A stretch of DNA of 64,000 bases from Dysosmobacter segnis (lineage in GTDB: Bacteria; Bacillota; Clostridia; Oscillospirales; Oscillospiraceae): positions 1 to 64,000 of the forward strand of contig NZ_JACOQI010000001.1 in assembly GCF_014297285.1 (NCBI RefSeq), in the 5' to 3' direction. Below the pieces are notes generated by a model, which saw only the letters and a list, made by a program, of their open reading frames with translations, did not search any database and was not told the origin of the DNA. Every line of letters starts with the position of its first letter. The stretch's first letter is position 1. Shown here piece by piece: positions 33,272 through 41,300 of the stretch. A program made the position numbers and the translations under genes.

Positions 33272-34129
33272 TCAAAATAGAGTGAGCTGGCCGGTTTTCG
33301 TTTCCGCCAGCGGTTGAGATTGTTCCGGCGGCGCGGCAGGCGTCGGCGGCTCTGCCGGTACCTGCTCTGCCGCGTTCCGAAACAGGAGATCCATTTGCGC
33401 CCCGATGCGGCGGTAGTGCCAGACATCGCGGAAATACATCGGCGTGTACCAGACCTGCGGGCCGTCCTTTGGCAGCAGACCGCGGGTGTCGTAGCTGACG
33501 GACGGGCGCAGGAGCGAGTCGTCAATGACAACATAGCCAGGGCAGCCGAGCAAGCTCAGTTGGATGTAACACATACACCCGGCGAGGAAATCTATGTCCT
33601 GTGCCACAAACAACACCGAGGTCTGGTAGTTGATATGCTGTCTCCTGCACTCGTTGGCGAATGCAACCAGCAGCGCACCGGCTCCGCAGGCGGGGTCGTT
33701 CACGGATATCCAGCCCTGCTTTTCTATCCGCGCCGTCATGTCAGGCGCATAGGACATCGCGGACATCGCCCTGCAGACACTGTATGGAGTGAAGAACTGT
33801 CCTTTCCATTCATTTCCGAGGCCGAGCGCCATAAAAAGCTCACCGAGGAAGTCCTGCTCGGGATCGCGCTCCAGCTCGGCTACGAGCTCAAGCAACATAT
33901 CTGCAAAGACTTCCAGCTCCTTGGCGGAATACTTCTCTGCGCGGCTGCGGTACATTTCTTCCCTGGCCTTGACCTGCGGACCTCCCATCGTGTTGGCGAT
34001 TGCGGTGGCCGACATGATGATGAAGTCCTGCCAGATGTCCCAGCGGGAATACTTCCCGCTCAGCCCTTCTATGAAGCGGACAATATTCTTCTGACTTTCC
34101 CCTCTGACGTGCCGCAGGGCGTTTCCCAT
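33272..34129 (-). CDS. N-6 DNA methylase-like protein, catalytic motif not seen
   Basis: 285-residue protein of the HsdM-like SAM-dependent class. GQFFTPYSVCRAMS near residue 115 and the SAM-binding NDPACGAGALLVAF near residue 143 are clear. The expected NPPY/F motif (motif IV) cannot be found; the place holds IDDSLLRPSVSY instead. No restriction gene or specificity subunit is nearby. It may be an orphan modification enzyme with altered catalysis, or a SAM-binding regulator. A proline-rich tail follows. Confidence 0.78.
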   Translation of the reverse strand: MGNALRHVRGESQKNIVRFIEGLSGKYSRWDIWQDFIIMSATAIANTMGGPQVKAREEMYRSRAEKYSAKELEVFADMLLELVAELERDPEQDFLGELFMALGLGNEWKGQFFTPYSVCRAMSAMSYAPDMTARIEKQGWISVNDPACGAGALLVAFANECRRQHINYQTSVLFVAQDIDFLAGCMCYIQLSLLGCPGYVVIDDSLLRPSVSYDTRGLLPKDGPQVWYTPMYFRDVWHYRRIGAQMDLLFRNAAEQVPAEPPTPAAPPEQSQPLAETKTGQLTLF

Positions 34130-34132
34130 GAC

Positions 34133-34366
34133 TTAGCCCTCCTTGCCCGCCGCTTTCAGCTCTGCGGCTTCGCGCAGCTGAGGTGCGACCGACTTAACGG
34201 CGGCTTGATACCCGGCGTCATACCCGCGTTTCCACACGCGGCTGAGGTAGGCCGCAAGCGTCGCCTTGTCCATGTGCTTGATTGTCTTGTAGTCCTCGCG
34301 GCGCATCTGACCGGCAAGCTGCAGGTCGTGTGCGGTATGCTTATTTGCATTCACGGTCGGCATCAA
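34133..34366 (-). CDS. Small basic phage protein
   Basis: 77 residues, mostly helical, with KTIKHMDKATLAAYLSRVWKRGYDAGYQAA in the middle. No family recognised. It overlaps the upstream FtsK-gamma gene by 4 bases and precedes the methylase-like gene by 3 bases. Confidence 0.6.
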   Translation of the reverse strand: MMPTVNANKHTAHDLQLAGQMRREDYKTIKHMDKATLAAYLSRVWKRGYDAGYQAAVKSVAPQLREAAELKAAGKEG

Positions 34367-35046
34367 TCTTCACCGCCTTCCGTATCGTCAGGCTCGTCGG
34401 TGGGGAGGACCTCGCGGCCGTCGGATCCGTTATACGGACCGACGACACCAAGCTCCTCCAGTGCGTCAATCAGACGCGCAGCCTTTGCGTAGCCAACGCT
34501 CATACGGCGTTGCAACAGCCCCACAGTCGCTTTATTCTCTGCCCGAACAATGGTAATGGCCCGCTGAATGTCGGGGTCGTCCAGGTCAACCTCGGGGCCA
34601 TCCTCGCCCTGCATATCCCCCTCGTCCTCCGGCTCCTCGTCGGTATCGCCAGCCTCGTCCTCGTCAATGACCGGCATGAGGCCGCTGCGCAATGCGTTCT
34701 TTTCCAGCACATCGCGAAAGAAATACTGCTGCCAGTAGGTAATCATCTTCACCAGAATGGACTCAATCTTGGTGCGGAGCGTCTTGCTGATGGTAAAGGT
34801 GCCGCCCGTTACCTTCGTGTCCAGACCGCCGTCCTCGAAGATCCAGGACATGGAGGCGTCGGGGCTGCGGTAGCCGACCTCCTCGACATTCTCCAGCATG
34901 GAAATCTGTGCGTCCATGCCCTGTACGGGCTTGATGGTAAAGATGATGGGGTATCTGTCTTTTTCAAAGCGATAGACGAGATCGTGCTCATCGCACAGGC
35001 CCTGCATCTTCTTCTTTTGGGCTTCATACATGGAAATTTCGCTCAT
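34363..35046 (-). CDS. Phage protein with C-terminal FtsK gamma domain
   Basis: 227 residues. Residues about 150-215 are an FtsK gamma winged helix: DPDIQRAITIVRAENKATVGLLQRR, then GYAKAARLIDALEELGVVGP and SDGREVL. In FtsK/SpoIIIE this domain reads polar DNA motifs (KOPS/SRS). There is no motor domain; the N-terminal 120 residues (YPIIFTIKPVQGMDAQISMLENV) are an unidentified fold and an acidic linker joins the two. ATG at 35046 follows AAAGGAGTT. Confidence 0.82.
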   Translation of the reverse strand: MSEISMYEAQKKKMQGLCDEHDLVYRFEKDRYPIIFTIKPVQGMDAQISMLENVEEVGYRSPDASMSWIFEDGGLDTKVTGGTFTISKTLRTKIESILVKMITYWQQYFFRDVLEKNALRSGLMPVIDEDEAGDTDEEPEDEGDMQGEDGPEVDLDDPDIQRAITIVRAENKATVGLLQRRMSVGYAKAARLIDALEELGVVGPYNGSDGREVLPTDEPDDTEGGED

Positions 35047-35065
35047 GGTGGTAACTCCTTTCAAT

Positions 35066-35578
35066 TCAGTTGAGCAGGAGCAGCGTGCCATTCCACGCCG
35101 TCTGCACTTGATATTTCTCCAAGTCGGCCTCCGTCACATACTTGCGGCCGAAGTGGTCTTTCATGGTCTTCCAGATGTCCCAGGGGACGCAATAGACCAT
35201 GCCGGAACTGAAACCGGCGATGACAAAGCAGCGAGCGCCGAGCGCCTGATGCCTGTCCATATAGTCCTGCTGGCTCTGGAGGACGCGGCTCTGCTCCATT
35301 CGGTCGGCGGCGGTGAATTTCGCCTCGAACATGACCGTCCTACCGCCCTTGATGGTGCCTTTATAGTCCGGCTGTGCCTGCTTTTCGTAGTAGGCGATGA
35401 ACTTGCCATTGCCGAGATTTTTCGTGGGGTGCATCGGCTCCGGCGTCTTTTCGATGATCGCATAGCCTTTCTGTGCGTAGTAGGCAAAGGAATCGTCGAT
35501 GCGGCTCTCAAACTGCTTGCCGCGGGCTTTTGCGATCTTGCCGAGCAGCTGGCGCTTCGGGTCTTTCTTCACAGTCAT
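35066..35578 (-). CDS. recU: Holliday junction resolvase RecU-like
   Basis: 170-residue RecU-family nuclease that cuts four-way DNA junctions in Gram-positive bacteria. N-terminus KARGKQFESRIDDSFAYY carries the first acidic residue of the active site. QPDYKGTIKGGRTVMFEAKFT near residue 80 is the D-ExK catalytic core, followed by VLQSQQDYMDRHQALGARCFV. Length is typical. ATG at 35578 overlaps the upstream stop by 4 bases. It would resolve branched replication products before packaging. Confidence 0.92.
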   Translation of the reverse strand: MTVKKDPKRQLLGKIAKARGKQFESRIDDSFAYYAQKGYAIIEKTPEPMHPTKNLGNGKFIAYYEKQAQPDYKGTIKGGRTVMFEAKFTAADRMEQSRVLQSQQDYMDRHQALGARCFVIAGFSSGMVYCVPWDIWKTMKDHFGRKYVTEADLEKYQVQTAWNGTLLLLN

Positions 35579-35757
35579 GAGAGATACCCTCCCAACCATA
35601 GCCCACCGGCGAACATTCCCAGCCCGATGCAACCTTGCCGGAGTATCTGGCTCATGGGGATAAGGTCGCAATCGCTGGCGCCGGCAGTTCCGAGGACCAG
35701 GAGAAAGCCGAGCGCGGCGATGATGCCGCAGGCTTGCCGAAATCTCTTTCGCGTCAT
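35575..35757 (-). CDS. Small membrane protein
   Basis: 60 residues with two hydrophobic segments (ACGIIAALGFLLVLGTAGAS and GCIGLGMFAGGLWLGGYLS) after a basic MTRKRFRQ start. It lies between the SleB-like hydrolase and recU genes with tight spacing. It could be holin-like by shape, but sits far from the late genes; function unknown. Confidence 0.55.
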   Translation of the reverse strand: MTRKRFRQACGIIAALGFLLVLGTAGASDCDLIPMSQILRQGCIGLGMFAGGLWLGGYLS

Positions 35758-35762
35758 GCTCG

Positions 35763-36380
35763 TTACCTCCAGATGTATTCGCGGCAGAAGACGTGATCTC
35801 CGATCTGCCCCCATACGCGGTCGTTCTCTCCATTGCGGGAGAAGAAAACCACGTCGGCGTCAAGGATCGTATCTCCATACAGAGCGCCGTTGATGGCGTC
35901 ATACTGCGCTTGCGTCGGCGTCGCGGTGCTGACCGCGTAGATGGTGGAGAACTGGGGAACATCGCCGTCTTCTCCTTGGTGCAGCACATCGTGTACTGAG
36001 TCCGGGAAAGCGGAGTGTAGCACGCGGTTGAAAACGACTTCGACAACGGCCTGCTGCCCCTCGGCGCGCTGATTGCCGGCTTCGAGGAATACGACCGCAG
36101 CCAGTTCTGCCAGCTCCTCGTCAGTCATTTCGATGTTGACATACCGAGCTGCACGGGCGGGACGATCTTCGGCCCTGGTAACTTGCTCAGCCTCGGCCAT
36201 TTCTACTTCTAAAAGCCGGACAGGTGCTGTCGTTGCTGGTTTTTCTAACTTGCCGGTCATTTGTGCTGACGCTGCGGTTTCCTCGCTGACACTGATGCGG
36301 AGAGCCACGATGCAGGCTAAAACTGCGAGCAGGCAGATAAGCGGCGCCGGCGAAGCCCTCCTTTTTCTTCTTCGTTTCAT
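35763..36380 (-). CDS. SleB-type cell wall hydrolase, membrane-anchored
   Basis: 205 residues. An N-terminal basic stretch and a transmembrane segment (LICLLAVLACIVALRI, residues 14-29) anchor or export it. After a linker, residues 85-205 form a SleB/Hydrolase_2 domain: ELAELAAVVFLEAGNQRAEGQQAVVEVVFNRV, with the catalytic Glu in LEAGNQ, and DADVVFFSR plus FCREYIWR at the end. SleB enzymes are lytic transglycosylases active in spore cortex or cell wall. Its place amid replication genes is unusual for a lysin. Confidence 0.88.
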   Translation of the reverse strand: MKRRRKRRASPAPLICLLAVLACIVALRISVSEETAASAQMTGKLEKPATTAPVRLLEVEMAEAEQVTRAEDRPARAARYVNIEMTDEELAELAAVVFLEAGNQRAEGQQAVVEVVFNRVLHSAFPDSVHDVLHQGEDGDVPQFSTIYAVSTATPTQAQYDAINGALYGDTILDADVVFFSRNGENDRVWGQIGDHVFCREYIWR

Positions 36381-36931
36381 GTTTTCCCTCCTATCTGCTT
36401 CATGCCCGGCCCGACCGCTTTGCGCGGCCCGCTGTTGAGCGCGCTTGTCTGCCGGATGATCGTTTCATATGCGGACTTGAAACCGTCGTAGTTGTAATAC
36501 TCGTATGTCTTTACGGTGCCGTCGCCAAAGGTGCGCTCTCCTGTTGCAATCAACCGAGAGGGGCCACCCATAGTCTCAATGACGCGCCTGATATCCGTTC
36601 CCTCCGACAATCTTGCCACAGCCTCCTCTGGTGTTTTCCCAAAGTCCATATCGAGCTTGAGGTAATTCCACGCCTGATCAATCCGCGCCCTCACTTCGGC
36701 CTGCACCTTTTCGGCTTTTTCCTTGAATTCTGCGATAGTCGGCGGGAATTTACACTCGCGCACCAACTTTACAACAGCCTGCTGCCCCGTCCAGAAGTCG
36801 ATCTCCGGCAAGCAGGTCACCCACAGATTGATGGTAGGGCCGAGCTTTGCGATGCCGCCCTTGAAAACCTCTGCATTCGGATAGGCAAGGAGCATCACGG
36901 CGAATATCTCGCTCATTTCCTTGTGCGTCAT
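36377..36931 (-). CDS. Helicase loader/inhibitor G39P-like protein
   Basis: 184 residues. The N-terminal 70 residues (MSEIFAVMLLAYPNAEVFKGG, then LWVTCLPEIDFWTGQQAVVKLV, ECKFPPTIAEFKE) match the SPP1 G39P-type helicase-loader N-domain. A C-terminal helical part has TGERTFGDGTVKTYEYYNYDGF. It is encoded immediately after the DnaD-like initiator, as in other Firmicutes phages that recruit the host replicative helicase. No phage helicase or polymerase is seen. Confidence 0.75.
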   Translation of the reverse strand: MTHKEMSEIFAVMLLAYPNAEVFKGGIAKLGPTINLWVTCLPEIDFWTGQQAVVKLVRECKFPPTIAEFKEKAEKVQAEVRARIDQAWNYLKLDMDFGKTPEEAVARLSEGTDIRRVIETMGGPSRLIATGERTFGDGTVKTYEYYNYDGFKSAYETIIRQTSALNSGPRKAVGPGMKQIGGKT

Positions 36932-37659
36932 AGGCTTTCCTCGCTGGCGTACATCTGGTGGAGCTGCTGCAGGTCGTCCATAGCGCTCCCGCTGGTGCTC
37001 GATCGGCTGCCGTTGCCGGCACGGATGCCCCAGCGTTCACGGCTGCACTTCCGAATGACAAGATTCCAGTCGCGCCACTTGTTCTTGTTGCCGTGCATTT
37101 GAGCGGACTCGTCTATGTAGTCGATGCAGCGCGTCAACTCTTCTTCGCCGAGGTCGTCGATCAGCCGGGCGTATTCCTCTTCGGTGAGCCGCACCCATCC
37201 ATGCGCGCCGTGCTTATGGCGGGGGACCTCGGGGTGGCCATCTTCTGCAGCGTTATACTGCGCCGTTACGGTAGAGCGCTCGTTGTAGCGCGCTGCCAGG
37301 TACTCGCGGAAACGATCGTTCTTGACCTTGCGAATCTCGCCCAGCAGCGGCTTGTTGAGCTTTTCGGACGTCGACCAGTTGTATCGACACCAGTTAAGGA
37401 TCAGCAGCTCCTTGGTCTGCGCGCTGTACCGAATGACATTGTGCGCGCTATCCAGGCGTTTCAGCAGGCGCTCCACGGAATCGTTGTTGTACCCTGTCTC
37501 GTTGGCAATTTGCTTGATGCTGACCTCGTAACAGCCGCAGAGATTGGTGTGCGGATTGGTCATGCAGTAGAGATAGATGTACCGATCCTCGGGCGTAAAG
37601 TCATCGACGACCTTGCTGTCCGTCCAAAAGTCCATGCTGATATTCCGATAGCTCGCCAT
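36928..37659 (-). CDS. Replication initiation protein, DnaD-like
   Basis: 243 residues. N-terminal winged-helix replication initiator: MASYRNISMDFWTDSKVVDDFTPEDRY, then VSIKQIANETGYNNDSVERLLKRL. The C-terminal third has LTEEEYARLIDDLGEEELTRCIDYIDES and a Lys/Trp-rich DNA-binding tail, typical of DnaD-like phage initiators. ATG 37659 follows AAGGAGG at 8 bases. The phage origin often lies inside or near this gene; no obvious iterons are seen. Confidence 0.82.
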   Translation of the reverse strand: MASYRNISMDFWTDSKVVDDFTPEDRYIYLYCMTNPHTNLCGCYEVSIKQIANETGYNNDSVERLLKRLDSAHNVIRYSAQTKELLILNWCRYNWSTSEKLNKPLLGEIRKVKNDRFREYLAARYNERSTVTAQYNAAEDGHPEVPRHKHGAHGWVRLTEEEYARLIDDLGEEELTRCIDYIDESAQMHGNKNKWRDWNLVIRKCSRERWGIRAGNGSRSSTSGSAMDDLQQLHQMYASEESL

Positions 37660-37709
37660 AGTGTTCACCTCCTTCGGTGGGCTGTCGCCCGGTTCCCCGG
37701 GCGACCGTT

Positions 37710-38213
37710 TCAGAATGGCAGCTCTCCATCATCCTCGCCGACTTCACTAAAGTCACCGTAGTCAGAGGCGGGATATCCACCAGGAGCAGTGCCGCCATAA
37801 GAGCCGCCCGGCGCACCGTAGCCCTGGCTCTGCTGAGGATATCCGCCCTGCGGCGCGTAACCGCCCTGCTGATAGCCGCCTCCGTCACCGTCGCGTTTGG
37901 AATCCCCAAAGTAAACATTGTCGGCTACAATCTCGGCGGATCGGCGCTTGTTGCCGTTGTTGTCCTGCCAGTCGCGGATCTGCAGTCGCCCCTCGACGAT
38001 CGCCATGCGTCCCTTGCTGAAATATTTGCAGACGAATTCAGCGGTCTGGCGCCAGGCAACGATGTCGATGAAATCCGTTTCCTTTTCCCCGGACTGGCTT
38101 TTGAAATCGCGGTCGCAGGCGACGGAGAAGCTGGTCACAGAAAGGCCGGACTGCGTACGCCGCAATTCTGGGTCGCGGGTCAATCGACCCATGACGATGA
38201 TCTTATTCAGCAT
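37710..38213 (-). CDS. ssb: Single-stranded DNA-binding protein
   Basis: 167-residue SSB. Residues 1-105 are a typical OB-fold (MLNKIIVMGRLTRDPELR, WRQTAEFVCKYFSKGRMAIVEGRLQ). A Gly/Gln/Tyr-rich linker of about 45 residues follows. The acidic tip ends DDGELPF, the site that recruits replication and repair proteins. It works with the Sak4-like annealing protein, nuclease and RecU in phage recombination. Confidence 0.95.
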   Translation of the reverse strand: MLNKIIVMGRLTRDPELRRTQSGLSVTSFSVACDRDFKSQSGEKETDFIDIVAWRQTAEFVCKYFSKGRMAIVEGRLQIRDWQDNNGNKRRSAEIVADNVYFGDSKRDGDGGGYQQGGYAPQGGYPQQSQGYGAPGGSYGGTAPGGYPASDYGDFSEVGEDDGELPF

Positions 38214-38472
38214 CGGCCGTATCCTCCGGCTCGTCAGCGTTTCGCAGCACCAACATCTTCATGCGGAACAGCGCACTGCGCGCCTGCTGAATGGCATCGA
38301 GAACTCTATCGACATTGTAGCTGTTCTCACCCTTGATGGTCGCTTCCAGCACATCGCGCTCAGTTTCAGCGCGGATCAGCTCCTCGTAGCGATCCTGCGG
38401 AACGAGGACAAAGCCGGGGTCAAGCATCAGATCAGCGACCAGCTCAGCGGGGGTCTTTTTGGTATCTTCCAT
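38203..38472 (-). CDS. Small phage protein, helical
   Basis: 89 residues: VPQDRYEELIRAETERDVLEATI and VDRVLDAIQQARSALFRMKMLVL are amphipathic helices, and the C-terminus is acidic. Similar small helical proteins next to SSB genes are frequent in Firmicutes phages, without known function. It overlaps ssb by 11 bases and the upstream zinc-finger gene by 29. Confidence 0.6.
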   Translation of the reverse strand: MEDTKKTPAELVADLMLDPGFVLVPQDRYEELIRAETERDVLEATIKGENSYNVDRVLDAIQQARSALFRMKMLVLRNADEPEDTADAE

Positions 38473-38866
38473 AACGGTCTCCTTTCGTTTCTTTCTCAAT
38501 GATTTCGATAGCCTTGCGGCACTGGCCGACATCAAACATTCCGATGTGGGTCTTCTCCACAGGCAAGCCCATCTTCTGGGCTAGCCACGCATAGGCAGCG
38601 TTGCGATGACCGCGAAAGCGGCCATACTTCCACAGAGGGTCAAATACGGCGTGTGCAGCCTTTTTCCAATTCCGCAGTTCCGCATTGGCCAGCCGACCGA
38701 GGGGCTTGTCCGTTCCCTTATGAACGCCAACATAAGCCATGCAGTTCCGGCAGAGGTAAATCTTGCCGTAGCTCTTGCCGTAGATGACCTTGCTGTCGAC
38801 ATACTCAGTCTCTCGACCGCAGTAGTCACAATAAACTTTGCGCAATGAATTCGTCCTCCTCTTCAT
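38444..38866 (-). CDS. Zinc-finger protein, DUF3268-like
   Basis: 140 residues. KVYCDYCGRETEYVDSKVIYG and LCRNCMAYVGVHKGTDKPLG form a zinc-binding domain of the DUF3268 type. The C-terminal half contains AYAWLAQKMGLPVEKTHIGMFD, a small helical fold that in homologues binds DNA or acts with recombination proteins. Start ATG 38866 is chosen because it overlaps the upstream gene's 3' end. Confidence 0.75.
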   Translation of the reverse strand: MKRRTNSLRKVYCDYCGRETEYVDSKVIYGKSYGKIYLCRNCMAYVGVHKGTDKPLGRLANAELRNWKKAAHAVFDPLWKYGRFRGHRNAAYAWLAQKMGLPVEKTHIGMFDVGQCRKAIEIIEKETKGDRYGRYQKDPR

Positions 38867-39176
38867 CAAAGAAGCCCTCGGAGGCATCTTTGGGTGGGTA
38901 TCTTGTCTGAATTTCCGCTTCAAACAGTTCGATATACTTTAAGGCGATCCTATCGAAAGGCTCATCATAAAGCGGCATATTCCCCTTGAGCATTGAGATG
39001 CAATTTCGGATATGACGGCTATCCATCTTGCGAATGCTGATGCTGCTCCCGTCCGAGGTAATCCACACCTTGGCGCCGATAGCTCCATAGAAGCGGCACA
39101 CCTGGTCCTTCCGGTCTTGCTCCTCGAGTGCTTCGGCAATCAGCATTTCAGTCATAAGTTCTTCGCCATAGCTCAT
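38826..39176 (-). CDS. Phage protein, unknown
   Basis: 116 residues. N-terminal helix MSYGEELMTEMLIAEALEEQD, a short beta hairpin (KVWITSDGSSISIRKM) and an acidic tail (GFFDEEEDEFIAQ). No family recognised. ATG at 39176 overlaps the NinB-like gene by 4 bases. Part of the recombination operon by position. Confidence 0.6.
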   Translation of the reverse strand: MSYGEELMTEMLIAEALEEQDRKDQVCRFYGAIGAKVWITSDGSSISIRKMDSRHIRNCISMLKGNMPLYDEPFDRIALKYIELFEAEIQTRYPPKDASEGFFDEEEDEFIAQSLL

Positions 39177-39712
39177 CGACCCCATTCCTCCTTGTATCTG
39201 GCAATCTGCTCGGGGGTGTCGGTTTCGATGCCGACCTCCTGGCACTCGGAAATGATGCCGTCCAGAAAGACACTCATTTCTTTCGTGGAATATTCGCTGG
39301 TGCCTTTGATCGCCCGGTAATGAATGAACTTCTTCCCCTCGACATAACCGACGCCAGTTTCTGCGTAGTGCCGCGCCACCAGTGCAGGCGGTACGCCCTC
39401 CCGTAGGGAAAACAGTACCTTGCACTCGTTCCCGGCCTCGTCGGTGTATGTCTCGCCGGTGCCGTAGCGCCGGAGCATTTCCTCGTAAACAGAGTCCTTG
39501 TCCGACTTCACCGCGACGGCCAATTTCTCAATCAGCGACCACGCGTAGCTGTTCGCGTTGAGGCTTCGGGGGATGACGCGCCTTTTGATGGAGAATGTGA
39601 TCTCCTGATCGCCGAGCGCATCCCACAGCTTCTTGCAGCTCTCTCTGGTCGTGATGGTCAGGACGCTTTCGCCGGTGCGAGAGAACGACCAGTCTTTCAG
39701 CTTGCCGTTCAT
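39173..39712 (-). CDS. NinB/Orf-like recombination protein
   Basis: 179 residues. The block FSIKRRVIPRSLNANSYAWSLIEKLA resembles NinB/Orf proteins, which help load annealing proteins on ssDNA. The rest, with YTDEAGNECKVLFSL and KFIHYRAIKGTSEYSTKEM, fits such recombination mediators of Firmicutes phages. ATG 39712 overlaps the stop of the nuclease gene by 4 bases. Together with the Sak4-like ATPase and PD-(D/E)XK nuclease it makes a recombination module. Confidence 0.65.
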   Translation of the reverse strand: MNGKLKDWSFSRTGESVLTITTRESCKKLWDALGDQEITFSIKRRVIPRSLNANSYAWSLIEKLAVAVKSDKDSVYEEMLRRYGTGETYTDEAGNECKVLFSLREGVPPALVARHYAETGVGYVEGKKFIHYRAIKGTSEYSTKEMSVFLDGIISECQEVGIETDTPEQIARYKEEWGR

Positions 39713-40320
39713 AATGCAGCCCACTTCTCCTGATAGACCTGCATCAGATCCACTGCCCGGAGCCAGTCGAAGAAGTCGGAAATGACAGGGAAGATGCTGG
39801 GAGCGTCCTCACGGCGGTACGTTTCCGGCCATACATCGCGCCCGTTGCTGGCGATGTAGGTAAACTGCCGCGCTTCGGGGATTAACTCGAAGTAGGTGGG
39901 GTGCTGGGTACTGCCGAAATATTTTCCAGCGTCATAGCTCTTGGTGAACTTGACGTCGATGATTTCCCCGGCTTTCAAGCAGTCCAGACGGCCGTACAGC
40001 AGCAGGCTCACGCCGCCGACTTCGACAACCTTCTTGGCCTTGTACTGGAGGATGCCCTCGGCGCACCGTCGAGCGACCTTTTCGGCAGCGGCATACCACT
40101 GATTGTTCGGATCGCCGCGGCCGTTGATAATGCTCGTCACCAAATCTTCAAAGTCGATGCCGTTCTGCATGGCCTCGGTGGTAGGCGTCGGCTCCCGGCG
40201 CAGCGTCAGCATAAACTCCGCCATCGGGTCGCGCTCCGTTGTCATATCCTCATAGGGGTTGCCCTTCATGGTGTAGAGCCAGGACGACAGCAGCGAATGG
40301 GTCATCAGGTAGCGTCCCAT
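39709..40320 (-). CDS. PD-(D/E)XK exonuclease (RecB/Cas4-like)
   Basis: 203 residues of the PD-(D/E)XK nuclease fold. Motifs: an early acidic residue in NGIDFEDLV (near residue 55), then GRLDCLKAGEIIDVKFTKS (near 110-128) with the D-x(n)-DVK core, and the following PEARQFTYIA helix with Gln-x3-Tyr. This points to an exonuclease that makes ssDNA tails for the annealing protein encoded right upstream. It starts only one base after the stop of the Sak4-like gene. Confidence 0.82.
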   Translation of the reverse strand: MGRYLMTHSLLSSWLYTMKGNPYEDMTTERDPMAEFMLTLRREPTPTTEAMQNGIDFEDLVTSIINGRGDPNNQWYAAAEKVARRCAEGILQYKAKKVVEVGGVSLLLYGRLDCLKAGEIIDVKFTKSYDAGKYFGSTQHPTYFELIPEARQFTYIASNGRDVWPETYRREDAPSIFPVISDFFDWLRAVDLMQVYQEKWAAL

Positions 40321-41286
40321 TTACTCAGCTCCCTTCTCCTCTCCGGGCGCTGCCGGCGCGGGCGTGTACTTTTTCAGCACCTTATCGTAGAACAGGCCGC
40401 ACTCCTTAACCTTCTTGTTCCAGAGGACGCCCAGCTCCTTGTTGGAGGTCAGCGCGTGCTTAATGGCCTGATATTTCGGCATGGCGGCGTTGGCGGTGTC
40501 GGCATCGACAATGCCGGCGATGATGGCCGTGCCCTCAACCATCGCGGCCTCGTATGCCGCCTGATCAACAGCGTTCTGCTCGACCTCGGCAGTGGCCTTG
40601 GCGTTGTACTCGGCGAACAGCTTCGTCAGGAAGTCGTTAGGGCTGGTCGGGCCGAGTGCGGGGATCTTGCGAATGCCGGAGATGCCGCGCGTCCCCTTGG
40701 CGAAATACCTCTCGCAGTTGGAGAAGCCGATGGTGCGGTCATTGCCGTAAATCTCCACGAAGCCGCCCAAGTCCATAGGCTCCCAGACATTGTTTTTTGT
40801 CTGCCCCTCGACCTTGATGCGGAGGCGGGTGTTGTCGCCGTCCTTTTCCTCGGTGGCGTGGAATACAATGACGATGTTCTTCTGCAGCTCATAGAAGCAG
40901 TAGTCCATCAGCCGGACGAACTCCTTACCGACGAAGCCATAGCCCTTGAGAGAGAGGCTGCCGTCGCGCTGGCCATACTTCGGGTCTTTCTTGATAGCCC
41001 ACAGGGACATGAGGGAAATGAGCTTGCCGCCGGTATCAAAGACGAGGGTATCGAAGTCCTGAAGATTGATGGGGGTGAGGTCGCCAAGGATCTCGTCGTA
41101 GCTCTGCGGCTGGATGTACGGCTTGCGGTAGCGCGGCTCGATGCGGTCGATGCCGAAATCGACGTCAATGTGCAGGGGATTGGGGGCGGACAGTGCCAGA
41201 GTGGATTTTCCGATGCCGGGATAACCGGCGATCAGCATGCGGATTTTCTTTGCGCCCTCCTGGATGTCGTTCGGGTTTCTAATCAT
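40321..41286 (-). CDS. Sak4-like RecA-fold ATPase (AAA_24, single-strand annealing)
   Basis: 321-residue P-loop ATPase. Walker A GYPGIGKST at residues 21-29 follows IRMLIA, and Walker B-like LQDFDTLVFDTG lies near residue 80. NIVIVFHATEE and the GQTKNNVWEPMDLGG block match the AAA_24/Sak4 phage family, known as RecA-core single-strand annealing proteins that work with SSB. The tail (about 230-321) is helical. ATG 41286 follows GAAAGGAG. It likely drives phage recombination with the nuclease and NinB-like protein. Confidence 0.82.
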   Translation of the reverse strand: MIRNPNDIQEGAKKIRMLIAGYPGIGKSTLALSAPNPLHIDVDFGIDRIEPRYRKPYIQPQSYDEILGDLTPINLQDFDTLVFDTGGKLISLMSLWAIKKDPKYGQRDGSLSLKGYGFVGKEFVRLMDYCFYELQKNIVIVFHATEEKDGDNTRLRIKVEGQTKNNVWEPMDLGGFVEIYGNDRTIGFSNCERYFAKGTRGISGIRKIPALGPTSPNDFLTKLFAEYNAKATAEVEQNAVDQAAYEAAMVEGTAIIAGIVDADTANAAMPKYQAIKHALTSNKELGVLWNKKVKECGLFYDKVLKKYTPAPAAPGEEKGAE

Positions 41287-41300
41287 GGTGATAGCTCCTT

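Noticed and set aside
33272..34129. Restriction-modification system
   Set aside because: No restriction or specificity subunit near, and the methylase lacks its catalytic motif.
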